In this document: positions 46,155-58,880 of the stretch, piece by piece
Numbering within the stretch: the stretch's first letter is position 1
Layout of the letters: each line of letters begins with the position of its first letter
Source of the DNA: Heliocidaris tuberculata
Lineage: Eukaryota; Echinodermata; Echinoidea; Camarodonta; Echinometridae
Length of the DNA: 64,000 bases
Reading direction: 5' to 3'
Assembly (NCBI GenBank): GCA_025618425.1
Contig: CM046838.1
Location: 4,345,715-4,409,714, forward strand
Position numbers and translations under genes: made by a program
The notes under the pieces: model-generated
Told to the model about the DNA's origin: nothing
Databases searched by the model: none
Seen by the model: only the letters and a program-made list of their open reading frames with translations

Positions 46155-46215
46155 CGTTCAGAAAACATGGGAAACAGACCATAAAAAGTAGCAGCACTGC
46201 ATAAAACTTGTCCAT
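46155..46215 (-). CDS. TIE: Tie-like exon 1: signal peptide
   Basis: ATG at 46215 opens 20 codons plus one base, then donor GTAAGA. The peptide MDKFYAVLLLFMVCFPCFLN has a lysine followed by a hydrophobic core, a typical secretion signal. The phase-1 end joins exactly to exon 2 (Gly codon split). First coding exon of the receptor; the intron behind it is 10.3 kb. Confidence 0.75.
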
Positions 46216-46441
46216 CTTGGTAAATCGCCGTGGTCTCCAATGCCTTCTATCTGTTGCTCATATTACTAATCAGCAACTCACATCCTTCTTTCTCAAGAAA
46301 ATGCATTATGAATAAATTTGGTTCGTTTACTTCCTTGTTGAGAAACCCACATCGAATGAAGCGACCGCGTTTACAGTACCGGTAAATTGTGCAAACTATT
46401 AAAGGTGCCCGAGACCCTTCTTCCGCGACCCGTCCAGGTCG

Positions 46442-46450
46442 ATTTATATA
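46442..46450 (-). promoter_or_regulatory. Possible TATA box of the Tie-like gene
   Basis: TATATAAAT on the minus strand, 227 bases upstream of the start codon. Only a sequence match; no initiator was identified and similar AT-rich strings are common here. Confidence 0.25.
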
Positions 46451-46806
46451 CATGATCATATAAATCACAATATACACGTGTGTGTCATAAGAGGTTCTAT
46501 GGCTTCATCGGATATCCCTTTCCGGTGTTTATATATAAGTATATAGATCCATTGATATCATGTTATTACATACCAACCTATATATGGTATATAATTTCCT
46601 TTGATCTTCATATATACATATAATTTGTGTCTTATTGATATTATTTTAATTGCTAAGATATAGACCGCATTTTGTTATCATTCCGACTGTAGCTGCCTGT
46701 TGCATATGACCAATAAATAAGTGAAATCACTTGAAATAAGGAGACATATGATCTATGTGCCAGATTCACAAAAACGCTCCATCAGTCACCCCTCTTCAGA
46801 GCCTGG

Positions 46807-47140
46807 GAGGTGTTTCATAAAGCTGTTCGTATATAAAGTTACGAACGACTTTACGCACGACTGGTAATTGTTCTTGGGTGCTAATCAGATTCTCAATCAT
46901 TTTGATTCCCATCAGCTAAAGTTGAAATCCGATCTTTGTGGATTAAAATTGTTGCTGTTAAACAAGCATCCGAATGCAAAGTTTATTATTTGTCAAAATT
47001 GATTAGGGTTATTGGAAATTCAGTCCCACATGTTAAAACTCGAGGGAAAATCTGGGATATCTCATTTAGCACAAGAACATAATTATCACCAGTCGTGCGT
47101 AAAGTCGTTCGTAACTTACGAACAGCTTTATGAAACACCC
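46807..47140. mobile_element. MITE with ~60-bp inverted ends and CCTGG duplication
   Basis: GTGTTTCATAAAGCTGTTCG at the left pairs with its complement at the right; about 55-60 bases match through ACTTTACGCACGACTGGT. CCTGG flanks both sides (46802-46806, 47141-47145). I recall the same terminus from many marine invertebrate genomes. Confidence 0.87.
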
Positions 47141-47323
47141 CCTGGTTGCCTCCCCTCAGAGTACAAGCTCAGATTAGATGTAGAACCGAACGTTATAGAC
47201 TAAGCCCAATCCCATACCTTGTAAGGTTGCTAAATGAATCTTAACTTTGAGGATCCATTGTCGTGATTGTTAGACTTTGTAGACTGTGTAGTGTGTTTTT
47301 TTTTTAATGTTATATATATTCGA

Positions 47324-47365
<42 letters not shown>

Positions 47366-48470
47366 ATTCTTCTCCCCTGTCTCTACCCCCCCCCCTCTCT
47401 CTCTCCTTCATCCTCTCTACTGTTTTATATATCTGTCCCTTTCTCATCTTCTTTCTCTCTCTCCTCATCCTGTCTTCCATACACATTACATTTCCCTGCC
47501 CAGACCATGAGATTTGTTGACAGATATAAATATGATGCTAAGATTCTTGCGTCTCTATGAATTGTGTTCTTAAAATAATTTGTTTGTTATGTTCGCTAAT
47601 TGTATGTTCCATTAATCAATGCTTTAAACAGAACTTTAATTAACATTTCTATTATATCATCATGAAATATAATGGTGATTATCACATTTTGAAAAAAAAA
47701 ATATCCGTATATACAAACTCTAATCATGCTAATGTACGAAGTTACTTATACGCTCACAATCATCTTCTTTTCGTCCGCCTTTTCCTTGGTCTTTATTCTT
47801 CCATTCTCCTGTCTATTATCTATTGCTTATTTCATCTGACTCTGTGACCTCCTTTTTGATCCTTTCGGTTTCTTATTCTTCTTCTTCCTCCTCCTCTTCT
47901 TCTCCTCCTCCTTCTACTCCTCTTTTTCCTCCTCCTCCTCCTCCTCCTCCTCCTCCTCCTCTTCTTCTTCTTCTTCTTCTTCTTCTTCTTCTTCTTCTTC
48001 TTCTTCTTCTTCTTCTTCTTCTTCTTCTTCTTCTCTTTCTTCTTCCACTTCTTTTTCTTCTTTTGACGAACTTGAAATAAGTAGAGGTGAAATATACCGT
48101 CACTTAACTGCAGTCGCAATTACTTTACCATTTTCAATTTGCTTATTACTAATTGTTTATGCATATATATTCTCATGATTATGTTGTTATAATTTATGTC
48201 TGTTCTTCTTGAATACATTTCCTTTTTATTTGTAAAAAATTGTACAATTCAGCCTGCTAGCTGCCATACAGATTTTCAATAAATATACCATTCTAAAAAA
48301 AAATAAACCCTCATGGCTTATTTTTTTTTAAATTTCATAAGAAGCTAATTTAGTTTCTCACTTTCTGTTTTCTAGCAATAATTTGCTGAATTTTCCATGA
48401 TATCGCAATGATGTTCTGTTGAGTCATATACCATGTATACCGGTTTATTTGATTTTATTTCATTTATTTC
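47141..48470. repeat. Non-coding stretch with (CT)n and (TTC/TCC)n microsatellites
   Basis: (CT)n at 47327-47370 and an interrupted (TCC)n then (TTC)n run from about 47875 to 48060. Apparent poly-Ser, poly-Leu and poly-Lys/Arg reading frames are products of these runs. No gene. Confidence 0.9.
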
Positions 48471-48840
48471 AACACGGTAAGACCTATTCAGCAAAAGCTG
48501 TTTTTCGATAGGTCCGTGCATAAAAATTTACAAACATAAAAAGATAAAACATATAACAAATTGTTTATGTTTTATGATTTATGTTTGTAAATTTGCAATT
48601 CAAAAACTTAAAAAGACATTAAAACATTAAAAGTATAATGACACAAAAATCTCATATAAAGAGGAGAAAAACACACTAAAAAGTTATGCTATAAAATCAA
48701 TAAAAACAAGGAAAAATTAAAAGATAACACGGACAATTCCAAATATCCAAACCCTTTGGAAGGGCATATAGGGACTTCATAACGTGATATGCGCTATACA
48801 AGAACGGTTCATTATTATTATTATTATTATTATCATCTCT
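48470..48840. repeat. Likely SINE/LINE tail sequence ending in (ATT)n
   Basis: GTGATATGCGCTATACAAGA is followed by ATTATTATTATT at 48786-48832, a tail type common to marine animal retroposons. Class not determined. Confidence 0.45.
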
Positions 48841-48889
48841 AGCATTAACAACTGAGACTATTAAATAAATAAAATGACTTAACTATTGG

Positions 48890-49290
48890 ATTTAAGTAAC
48901 CTGAAGGGTTGTCCTGAATCATTCGAGAATAACTGTTTCTTTCAGATTCGTTGGTGAACTGTTCCAGACTTTGACCCCTCTGTATAAGAAAGACTCTTAA
49001 TTGCATTAATGGGTTTGGACCTTAATTGGGAATACATAAGTCCAGACCAGCGTTTCTAATCTTATATGTACTGTTGACATGGTTGAGAATTTGGAACCTA
49101 GAATTATTTTATGCATCATTATTGGTTCCCTCTTTCCAAACCTTGTGACAACGTTATCCAGTTTGAATACTAAAAATAAGTGATTGGTAGAGGAACGAGG
49201 TTCTGAAAGTTTCAAAACTGTCCTCAGGGCTATATTTTGCAAAATTTGTAGCTTTCTTGATTGACGAAAATTGACGGAGAGAGAGAGAGG
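48890..49290 (-). pseudogene. Remnant of a LINE reverse transcriptase C-terminus
   Basis: On the minus strand the peptide KLQILQNIALRTVLKL and, further on, KVWNSSPTNLKE match the conserved end of jockey/CR1-like LINE reverse transcriptases (L-Q-x-x-QN-x-ALR and W-N-x-L-P). The frame shifts and meets stops between and after them. No catalytic motif is retained. Confidence 0.6.
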
Positions 49291-49597
49291 AGGAGGAAGA
49301 GAGAGAGAGAGAGAGATTCTCAAATTAAAATTTATTTGTTGATGTTTCACCTTCATGATTAATCATGATTAATGATGAATACGGTTTCCCTCAAAAGATA
49401 GATTACATCTCATGACAACACAATCATGAATGTATTCTGGTATTTGTGTGCTTAATAATTTTCAAAGTATACTAGTATAGCCATGGTGGCTGTCTCCGTC
49501 CTTTTCAAGACTCTCTCTCTCTCTCTCACTCTCTCTCTCTCTCTCTTCCTCTTCTTCTGCGTCTCTGTCTTCTGTCTCCCTTCCACTTTGTTTATAG

Positions 49598-49631
<34 letters not shown>

Positions 49632-49635
49632 TCTG
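49275..49635. repeat. (GA)n and (CT)n microsatellites
   Basis: GAGAGA runs at 49278-49316 and CTCTCT runs at 49511-49545 and 49599-49633. Confidence 0.9.
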
Positions 49636-50804
49636 TTTACTCGCTCTTCAATCTACTAGGGTGCCACCCCCGCCCCCACAAAAATAAAAGAAGAAGAATT
49701 TTCAAAAAAGCTTTGGAAGTATAATGTTGGAGTGGTATCTCCTATAATTCAAAGTTTCACAATAAATCCAGGCACTGGAAATCCCCTTGTATAATATCAG
49801 CAAAATAAAGTTTAACTTTAAATCATTATAGAAGGTCTGTAAACACCAAGAGTAGGCAGAGATCGTTAACCAGAACCAGAGAATACAGATTTCAGTATGG
49901 CATATATATATATATATATACTGACGAAGAATTGGCAATTCATTGGGACAGGGGAAACCTCGCTTCCCTTCAAAATCTTCAAACAATTTATTATCGAGCC
50001 ATCTCCCTCCCCTTCAAAATTTAGGCAATCGCCAGCTAATGGCCAAATCAATGATTGAGAAGTCATAACCTAAATAGCAGAACAGAAAGCAAGTTCGATT
50101 TAATTGACATGCAGTGTGATTAAAAAAGCTCTAAAAAACAAAGATCCGATGTCGAATGTCGCGTCCCCTGGTCACGATGAAAAATTGAAGCCCCTCCAAC
50201 CCCAACCTCCAAAAGTATATGCAGCAATCGAACTACCCACATGAAATGTCGACAATGGATCAAGAAAATTTTATAGTAAACAGGCAACCATACATTACGG
50301 CTGATACTATTTTGCTTGTAAAATTTTCTTAGTTCCGTTTTCGACTTGAGGTCTGCCGACTTGAGGTGGCCAGACCTCAAGTTGACTTTCATATGGGTAT
50401 TTCCATTGCTGCATATAGCTACAAGTCATCATATCGCCTAAACATTTCGGGGCAAGCTCTCAAATAAACTTTGACTCCTGTCACAAAAAGATCATTAAGA
50501 ATTAATGTTATTTACACATACAATTAAGTGTCATCTGTTTTATCATAATGGCCATATTAAAGAAATTCAAGAAACCTGAAGGAGAGTTAAGCAGTGTTAA
50601 TCGACTTTGTGAGGATGGTTGATATGAAATAACTGTTAAATGTTCGTTGCTTTAACAAAAATACGCTGGAGAAGCTGAAAAAGGTAACTTTTAAAATGAT
50701 GCTTGGTTGATTCATATAGTACTTTGCTCATCAGTTGAGCCTACATACCAAATAAGTACTATAATGATATTGCTTCTCAGTTAGAATATATTTCCATGGA
50801 TATC
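49636..50804. other. Non-coding stretch
   Basis: A short (TA)n at 49903-49921; an inverted motif GACTTGAGGTCTG...CAGACCTCAAG at 50343-50381. No gene. Confidence 0.6.
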
Positions 50805-51099
50805 AGTGGCGTAATTTTTGTGCCAAAAAAAAAATGAGGGGGCTGACCATAGGCATACGCGGAACAATTTCTGAATACTTGCGCACGAGCAAAAAAAAAC
50901 TAAAAATAAAAAGAAAATCGACATTTTTAATGAAAATGTAATATTGTCACAGATCTAAATCTATTTCCGGCAGATAATTTCAAATTTTGCCTTTTTTCTC
51001 TCCCCCCCCCCCTTTTTTTTTTTCTTTTTGGCATGGAACTTTTTTTTGGGGGGGGGCTGAAGCCCCCAAGCCCCCCGCCCCACCAGTACGCCAGTGATA
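50805..51099. mobile_element. MITE with ATCA(G/C)TGGCGTA ends
   Basis: ATCAGTGGCGTA at the left and TACGCCAGTGAT at the right are inverted with one mismatch. The interior is homopolymer-rich. Confidence 0.7.
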
Positions 51100-51412
51100 G
51101 ATATTCAAAACATTTTACATGATGAATTATCAATCTAAAATGTATCAGTGGTGATTTCACCATGACAACATCACTGACATTGTGACACATTATTTGGAAT
51201 GATGTTTTTAATTCCCAATTCTCTTGTTGTTTTTTTGTTTGTTTGTTTTTTGTTTGTTGTTGTTTTTTGTTGTTGTTGTTGTTGTTGACTGGAATCGAGT
51301 TAATTTGAGCTTGCCATGATGTTTAATGGAAATGTTTGTCGCAAAATGCAGAGGCGGTGTATTGTGTACTGATGATATTGATTGTGCTGTCATGGTAATT
51401 TTGAAAAAGGTC

Positions 51413-51545
51413 AGGGCCCTGCAACAAAGCTTGAATTTGATCTTACGATTGATTTTTACGACTGATTGTACATTGTAGTCAATGGCATTGATCGTAAAAG
51501 TCAATCGTACGATCAATCTATTTAAAGCTTTGTGTTACACGTCCC
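51413..51545. mobile_element. Small MITE with GGGCCCTGCAACAAAGCTT-type ends
   Basis: Left GGGCCCTGCAACAAAGCTT resembles the reverse complement of the right AAAGCTTTGTGTTACACGTCCC (split in two strings); a TTACGATTGA / TCAATCGTACGATCAAT pair lies inside. About 130 bp. Confidence 0.6.
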
Positions 51546-52514
51546 ATGTCTTACAAAAATAACCATAACTTCCTCGTTCACTTGAAATCCACACCAATTT
51601 GGGCCAAATTTCAACCCAAAACACATACGAAGATGTTTTTACCAACATCGTGGGAATTTCGTCATTTCTTTTCATTTTTTTTTTTTTTTTTTGTTGTACG
51701 TTCGCAATCTATCATCGTGATCAGAGCGATTGTTAAAAAGATTTTTTTCACACCGTGTAAACAGTAGAGCCTTCTCGATATTTGTTATGTTCCTACTCTA
51801 CAGCCTTTTAACTTGAATCGATAAGCCGAGATAACCTGACTACAGTCATGATCGATCTACATCATATTTCAATTCAGAGGTATTTGGTAAAGCCAAAGAG
51901 TATAAACATGATAAATACGAAGAGTGCTCAGTCCCGAAATAAAGCACGCGTATATATTGTGGTACATGTACATCGGCCCAGAGAGAAAGGTTATAGTCTT
52001 TATCAAGATGTTTGTATTTATTATTTTCTTTATTTTTTCATTTTGTTTTGGTACATCGCTTTTGGTAAAGCCGTATAGGCATAATAGTTGATATTGTCCC
52101 TTCAGATACAAACTTATGCCCCAAAACAAATAGGAATCAACTCTATCAACCAGGGAGGAGAGGGAGCTGGAGAGATGTTTGTATTTTTGTATTTTTTTTT
52201 AATTTGCTGTGAAATTTCTATTGATATTTATGTTATGGGGGGGGGGGGGGGGGACATGGTCCAAACATGTTCCCTAATGTTAAGCTCTGTATGAGCTAAC
52301 ACTGCGATATCTGACGGGAATGTCGAGAAAAGTAATTTAAAAAAGTAATGATAATAAAATGCTACCTTTATTTTTCTAAATCAGAATATTTTATTTCATA
52401 TCATGATTATTGCAAATTAAAGGGATTATATAGACCTATAATGTAAATTTATTGGCCTTTTTCTGTTAAAAGTCAAGACAGAAAAGGCTTATATAAATAT
52501 AAAGATTAATTAAG
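51546..52514. other. Non-coding stretch
   Basis: T run near 51677-51692 and G run of about 17 at 52237-52253. No gene. Confidence 0.6.
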
Positions 52515-52796
52515 AGTGGCGTATCCAAGATTCTCCTATTGTTATTGGTGGTGTGTCCATGAATGCACGTGCCCCTACTACGTGCCAGCCAAAACCAAAT
52601 CTGACATTTCTTAGTTACACATCGAATGAAAGGAAATCTGTGCCCCCCCCCCTACCCCCGGCACAGAAGGAACATGAACATGTGACAAGTCCTTTTTCCT
52701 TCCTTGTCCGAAAATTCAGAATAGAAGGCATCTGATGATATTTTGTTCGTCAGGTGTGAACCCCCTCCCCTCCCCCTGCATTCCTGGATACGCCGC
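52515..52796. mobile_element. MITE with GGCGTATCCA ends
   Basis: AGTGGCGTATCCA and TGGATACGCCGCC are near-perfect inverted repeats. No ORF. Confidence 0.65.
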
Positions 52797-53267
52797 CAAT
52801 ATAAATAACTGACGTTCAGTTATTTTTAATATTCTGCTGTAGCAGTTTGAGACGGCAGGCGAAGAAAACAGTATAGGGGATTGCTCCGAAGCCATCACCA
52901 GCGCAATAGCTAGGGCCTAATGGCTACTAATATTTATGATGAAAAGGGGAAAAACGGCCTCCGTATTTTGAATTGAATTAACTACTAACCAACAATAGCA
53001 AATGACGATATAATTTATTTATTACAAGTCCTATTCTGTCTTACCCGCCCCCAGCTCTATTTGTCTCCCCCCCCCCCCCACAGGCTTTCATTTTCTCATA
53101 CTCTCTTATTCTCTTATTCTCTCTTACAATCAATCTGTAAAAATGACTCAAATAGAAATGAGGAAAAATAATGATTTCTCTCTCTCTCTTTTTTTTCAAT
53201 CTCCACATTTAATGAGATCGACCGCCAACACTATGCAATCCCATTTTCACATCCATGACAGAATAGT

Positions 53268-53420
53268 AGGGGTGGATCGGGGGGGGGGGGTGAATCGGCT
53301 GCAGCCCCCTTTTTGATACCCAACTGGTATACCTTAAGTAATAAACATATAATTGCCTCCTTCCTTGTGTACATTTCCGGCTCTGTACCCCCTCTTTTAC
53401 AAAATCCTGGATCCACCCCT
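53268..53420. mobile_element. Short MITE with AGGGGTGGATC ends
   Basis: AGGGGTGGATC at the left and GGATCCACCCCT at the right. Related to the 'GTGGCGGATCCAGGATTTTG' family seen at 60.2-61.0 kb. Confidence 0.65.
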
Positions 53421-53611
53421 GGAATAGGAATTACTTTCTCTTGAACTACAAACTATAGGCATACGCGGGCTCTTGCCTAAAACGTAAATAAAACCGGAAC
53501 GAGCACCATTAGTTTGGGAGCCCATGAGGCTAACAATGTCGGTCTATTAATCCTCCGAGAAAACTTATAAAAAGGCCCACCCCGCAAGACTGACGTGACA
53601 GTCTCATGGAC

Positions 53612-53933
53612 CGGTGGCGGATTTAGGGGGGGGGGCGGCAATCCTGGCCCGTGCCCCCATCTTTTGAAAGAAACTTATACATCATTTTGCCCCCTTTTAG
53701 AACTGATAACTTATTATTTATTTTTTTATTTTTTATTTGTTGCTTGTCAGAGAATTATGGAGGAATACTGGATCCCATAAGATCTGATAACCACCCACTA
53801 AGCGACTTTTGGAGGGCTTGCGAGAAGATAAAAATACGAATCTCCCTCTAAGCAGTTCCCCCGAAGTTGACAGCCCTGCATTTGCGTGCCCCATCCCCCC
53901 CCCCATTTTTACTACATCCTGTATTCGCCCCTG
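53612..53933. mobile_element. MITE of the GGTGGCGGATTTAGG family
   Basis: CGGTGGCGGATTTAGGGG opens and CCTGTATTCGCCCCTG closes. Interior shares 'ggcccgtgccccc' and 'cttgtcagagaat' words with copies at 59.0-61.0 kb. Confidence 0.65.
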
Positions 53934-54529
53934 TCATGGACTGTCAGTGTCAGACTCATTTGGTTCAGAAGCCCCCTCCAACTACATTGTCGGTCTCTCG
54001 GGGCTGTCGGTCTCGTTGGCTGAAGCCAAACTAAACGGCGATCAGCAAACAAAAAAATTTAATGAGCCAAGATTGAGGCAAGCAGACAGAGTTCCATCGG
54101 CAACGCCACTACCTCGATCGGGATCGCAGAAGGGTAGACCCTAGCCATGCAGCTAGGGCTATATAGACACCTTCTCGGTCACTATTCAGCTCAGCTATTC
54201 TGCTTGCATAATCTAACGTCTGTCATTTGGCTAGGCGTAATTCGGTGACAGAACATTGATTATATGAATTTATAAATTTTACAAATTGATTTTTTCCTCT
54301 GGTCCGTTAGAAATATAATACTGGACTGGAACAATATAGTTAGAGTTTCTTCTTATCGGCTGGGCTGCGCTTGCCTTCGGGCGGACATACATCGTCTGCT
54401 AGCGCAAGATCTCATTGGATGGGAATCTCACGTGATGGACTACACGCCTATGTACACGCCCACCTTACGTCATCAATAACAACATACGGTTGAACGTGTG
54501 TAATACGACAACTTTTTTTTTTTTTTTTT

Positions 54530-55520
54530 TGGTCAAAAGCATGCATATTCCCTTTTATTTATACGTAGTCTATTGGACTTATCGAGCCTTAAATATACCT
54601 TTTCAGAGCTTTAAATTTCATGTAAATCACATTTCTCATAATTTCAAATATATACTATATGAATTAAAATCATTTCAAAATCCCTGTTTTCATGTGTTAA
54701 CCTATGGTAGCTGGAAGGCCAAAAGCATGCTTATTCCCATTTATTCATGCGGGGTCTACTGGACTCATCGAGCCTTAACTATACCTTTCCAGAGCTTTAA
54801 ATTTCATGTAAATCACATTTCTCATATTTTCAAATAAAAACAAATGGATCTATAATCATCCTAATATTCCTTGTTTTCACGTGTAAACCTATGGCAGCCG
54901 AGACTTTTTTTATCAAAAGCATGCATATTCCCGTTTATATATGTGGGGTCTATTGGACTCATCGAACCATAATTATATCTTTTCAGAGCTTTAAATTTCA
55001 TGTAAATCACATTTCTCATATTTTCAAATAAAAACAAATGGATCTATAATCATCCTAATATTCCTTGTTTTCACGTGTAAACCTCTGGCAGCCGAGACTT
55101 TTTTTATTTAAAGCATGCATATTCCCGTTTATATATGCGGGGTCTATTGGACTCGTCGAGCCTTAATTATACCTTTTCAGAGATTTAAATTTCATGTAAA
55201 TCACATTTCTCATAATTTCAAATAAATATTATGGGAATTTAAATCATTTCAAAATCCCTGTTTTTGCGTGTTAACCTATGGCAGCTGGAAGGCCAAAAGC
55301 ATGCATATTCCCGTTTATTTATGCGGTGTCTCTTACACTTTTTGAGCCTTCATTAATCTTTTTCAGAGTCTCAAATTACATGTAAGCCAAATTTACAATA
55401 AATTCAAGGTAATACTAGGGGGAGCTATAATCATTCTTAAATTCCCTGTTTTCACGTGTTAACCCTATGGCAGATGACTCTGTCAAAAAGCAGGCATGAT
55501 TCCGGGGATTCATAGTGACA
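54530..55520. repeat. ~190-bp tandem repeat, about six copies
   Basis: AAAGCATGCATATTCCC anchors at 54541, 54727, 54921, 55115 and 55301 (spacings 186, 194, 194, 186), with a degenerate sixth near 55493. Each unit contains TTTAAATTTCATGTAAATCA and a CCTATGGCAGC end. Two unit types alternate. Confidence 0.88.
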
Positions 55521-56393
55521 TTTATTGACAATAAAGGTTCAAGAAATGTTTTTTCAACTATCCATCCCTTCTCTCGTGCAGAAATCAGATTTTAAAAAGA
55601 TAGAATAAGATATGAAATATCAAGAAAAAATGTGACATCTTTTCACGCGTTATACCTATGGCTAACGTATTATCCCCCGAGTCTTTTTAACACAGCAATT
55701 TACGCCTGCCAAATGTACTACGGAAGTAGGTGAGAGTAATCTGTCTTGATACTATTAAAAGTCTTTGGTAAAGCCACAAACACTTTTTATCAACATTTTT
55801 TGGAGTTTAATTTACAAAATATTATAGTAAGCTATTGTCATGAAGTTTGTCCCCTGTCATGCCTATGGCATTTCAGGTCTGTGTGTGAACGGATAGTCAG
55901 GTACAAAACCTGGCGGTGCGGTGCCTTTCGGCGCAGGCATAAGGACCGATAGTCCCGATTATGAGTTACTTTCAGATGTTTCCCACCAAAATTCAACGGA
56001 AAGCATGGCTAGAACAAGATCTGATCCATTGCCTTTGTTCCAAATGGAACGATACAGTTTTATTTGATTTTATTTTCGCTACGAGAACCGAATGATATTG
56101 CTTTCCATACTGGATTAATCTCTTTCCTCATTCCTAATCATCTAAATAGGCTGTTCCAAAATGTGTATACCAATAGTAGGAATGCTGTTATAAGTTGTTA
56201 TGTCGGGCAGAACTTAGCCAATATTTATGTTATTGTGAAATGGTCTATTGAGATAATATTTCACAATCAGTTATACTGCGGTCAGAATCGCCTCCAAGTT
56301 ATATTTACTAGGTGATAGGCACTCGAATACCTTCACAGTTGGGCAGCGAGTTTTCATAAAATTATATTTTAGTTTATCTTTTATGACGTAATA
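55521..56393. other. Non-coding stretch
   Basis: No gene or repeat recognised. Confidence 0.55.
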
Positions 56394-56522
56394 ACATTTT
56401 CACCATTTTTTTTTCTCGCCCGAATATACGGGCAAATTTTTACAGGGGGACATCGCCTCTTTCCCGAATATCACCTTCATTTTCTAAATTTTGCGAGCGA
56501 GAAAAAAAAATGGTGAAAATGT
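56394..56522. mobile_element. 129-bp palindromic element, 26-bp perfect inverted ends
   Basis: ACATTTTCACCA plus nine T plus CTCGC at the left; the exact reverse complement at 56497-56522. A second inner inverted pair CCCGAATA...CCCGAATA is direct, not inverted. Confidence 0.75.
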
Positions 56523-57459
56523 ATACACCCATGGGCCTACGGCTATTTACAGCTTTCGTGAAGATCAGTCATCATTAAAAATATGTTCCAAGCGAGGCGT
56601 TATTTCATTTGCGCTATCACCTACACTTATCAATGTTGTGAAGGCAATTAGAGTGCATTAACACCTATAGTAATTCAAAGCAAAGTTTGCTCTGTTCATT
56701 TTGCAGTCACTTTTAGTACAATATCACTCTCACATTACGCATCAAAGGCCAATCAACTGACGCAAGTCACTGACACAGTTCTATGCCAGGCAAATGAGCT
56801 ATCACATCGTATGGACCGCAAAACGTGATTAAAAGATAATCATGATTTTCTTGATTATAAGATGCCCTGTTTGGACACTATCTGAAACTGAACCGTGGAG
56901 GCGTCTTCCAGAAGGCTGAATTATCAAGAAAATCATACATCTGCTTTCGATCCTCTCCCTATTAAAGAATAGTGCTTTTCAGTTTGAATATCATTATTCT
57001 TATAACAGAAAGAAAATTTTAAAGCAGATTTTATTTTGATAACTACATTCAAAGCATTCTAAGCGATTGGTTCTCAATGCCATGCTTGAGTTAATCACAT
57101 TCAACAAAGAAAAAAATGAAAAGAAAGAGAGAGAAAAAAAAACACATTCAGACTTCCATAATAACCTCTTGAATGCAATATCGGTAGGGAAGAAATAAAT
57201 CGATTTTAATGACACAAAAGAACGAAACGGCCTGTGTGAACATCATGTCCAATATTTTTTTTATAAAGAATTACACGTTCGTTGTCAAATAAGGACGTCC
57301 TGTGGCGCTATTTATCACGAATGGAGGCCCAGCTATAGGATAGAAGAATGAAGATAATAGTCAGGTTCACACGAAGGGAGTTAAACTTTAATTTTTGTTC
57401 GTAGTTTCAAAACCTGAAGTTATCTTGTACATGTTGTAGTTATCTTGTAGTTTCAGGCC

Positions 57460-57820
57460 GTCGTATATGAACGGACTCGTAGTTTCGAAACTTTAAGTTT
57501 ACTTGTAGTTCCAGAACCACAAGCTCGCTTACTTGTGGTTCACGTCGGGTCACGAGCAGTGGGTGGTCCTCCACGGACCGTGTGGACAGAATAAACTTTT
57601 TTTTTAAGTTTAGCAGTTTCGTTGTTATAACGACCACCTCTCCGCTCATGTTAAATGACTAACGCTCGACTTGTAGTCCAGGGTGTGTAGTCTCAGAACA
57701 ACGAGCATTGTTATTTCGGGCCCTTGTGAACCCTCGTCGTTGGTAGTGAGCGGATGTTTCCTTAACTTAAAGTTTCGCTAACTTAAAATTTCGAAACTAC
57801 AAGTCCCGTATATATGAACT
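57460..57820. mobile_element. Palindromic element with GTAGTTTCGAAA ends
   Basis: ACTCGTAGTTTCGAAACTTT on the left resembles the reverse complement of AATTTCGAAACTACAAGT on the right, and GTATATGAAC/GTATATATGAAC-type ends extend the match. Several internal TTGTAGTTTC words. Confidence 0.5.
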
Positions 57821-58857
57821 ACTTCTATCTAAATTGAGAATCGTTATGGGAAATAAGACATAACTTTTTAAAGAAATATCGTAAATTTATGTGTAATTTT
57901 CGCCATTGCCGTACTATTGTGATGAGGGCGAGATGGTTTGGCCGAGTTGATTGTTACATACTCGGCGCGCGCGGAGGAAAAAATATGGATGAAGTGGACA
58001 AAAACATGCTTCTTTGAAATATGATCACTGTCGAGGCCCTTTCCTTTGCTATCTGTTGGTGCTGTGATCAGTTGATAGAGAGATACAAGTGATGAGGTGC
58101 CGTGTAGGAAACCCGGCCCATAACACCACTGATATAATTTGTTTGACAAAAACTTCGTACATTTACGTATTTATAAGTCTTGGGGGACATCAATACAAGC
58201 ATCGCTGTCTATACCATGCCCCTATAGTATGTATAGGTCAATAATGATCTGTCATCTATTTGTTCTTATTCTTCTCAATATCTTCATCTTCGTTTGATGT
58301 ACAACTTCATTACACTGCTTGAAGTGAATTATGTTTCTGTGCATATATTGAAACGGAAAGTAAATAAATCAAATGAAATCATATCGTTGATATCATTGTT
58401 GGCAACATAATACTGGCACTGATATCATTATCCAATTCTTCACACCAGCTGTCTATATACCGGAATGGACAACGGTGTAACCAGCATTGGTTGAATAATA
58501 ATAGGAGATATGAGGAAACACTTAAACAGTGATCATTTAACCAATTATTCATAGTTTCAAATTCTTGAATATCGGTATTGATATATGTATATATAGGCCT
58601 ATTGTAAATTCTATTTATTTAATTTTAAAATTTTTTTTTAATATATAAGTATGATAAACAGAATATGAGACAGTGAACCGTGATATCTTATGCTGTTGGT
58701 GCATCTTGAAAACAACAAGTCATTCATGCTAGTTCACTCTTTAGCTTGAAAGCTTCCTTTTAGAATTGATATATCCATCATTACGTTCTGTCAGTGTACA
58801 ATGGGTCTCAAATACAAGGAGAAGTCTACCCTGTAGAAAGAAATATATTGAAAGCGC

Positions 58858-58880
58858 GGGGGGGGGGGGGGGGGGGGGAG
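58858..58880. repeat. G homopolymer in duplication copy 1
   Basis: A G run interrupted by a few A; the paralogous G run in copy 2 at 60056-60068 is shorter. Confidence 0.85.

Larger units (their letters stand above)
21240..46215 (-). other. TIE: Tie-like receptor gene, 5' portion (eight exons)
   Basis: Eight minus-strand exons encode a signal peptide, a cysteine-paired Ig domain, an Ig-like domain without cysteines, and five EGF-like modules of eight cysteines. This is about 455 residues of ectodomain. All internal exons are multiples of three and all introns are phase 1 with GT-AG ends, so the exons join in one frame. The cysteine-poor second Ig, the motif KWGPPEC and the exact string FCLPDPYGCSC in the second EGF match the vertebrate TIE1/TEK ectodomain as I know it. 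The last visible donor (21239) shows the gene continues left. Any FN3, membrane and kinase exons lie beyond what I can see. A secreted Tie-like EGF protein is the alternative. Extra EGF modules distinguish it from the three-EGF vertebrate receptors. Confidence 0.78.

Noticed and set aside
47823..48119. Poly-Leu, poly-Ser and poly-Lys/Arg reading frames
   Set aside because: Translations of (TTC)n and (TCC)n microsatellites.
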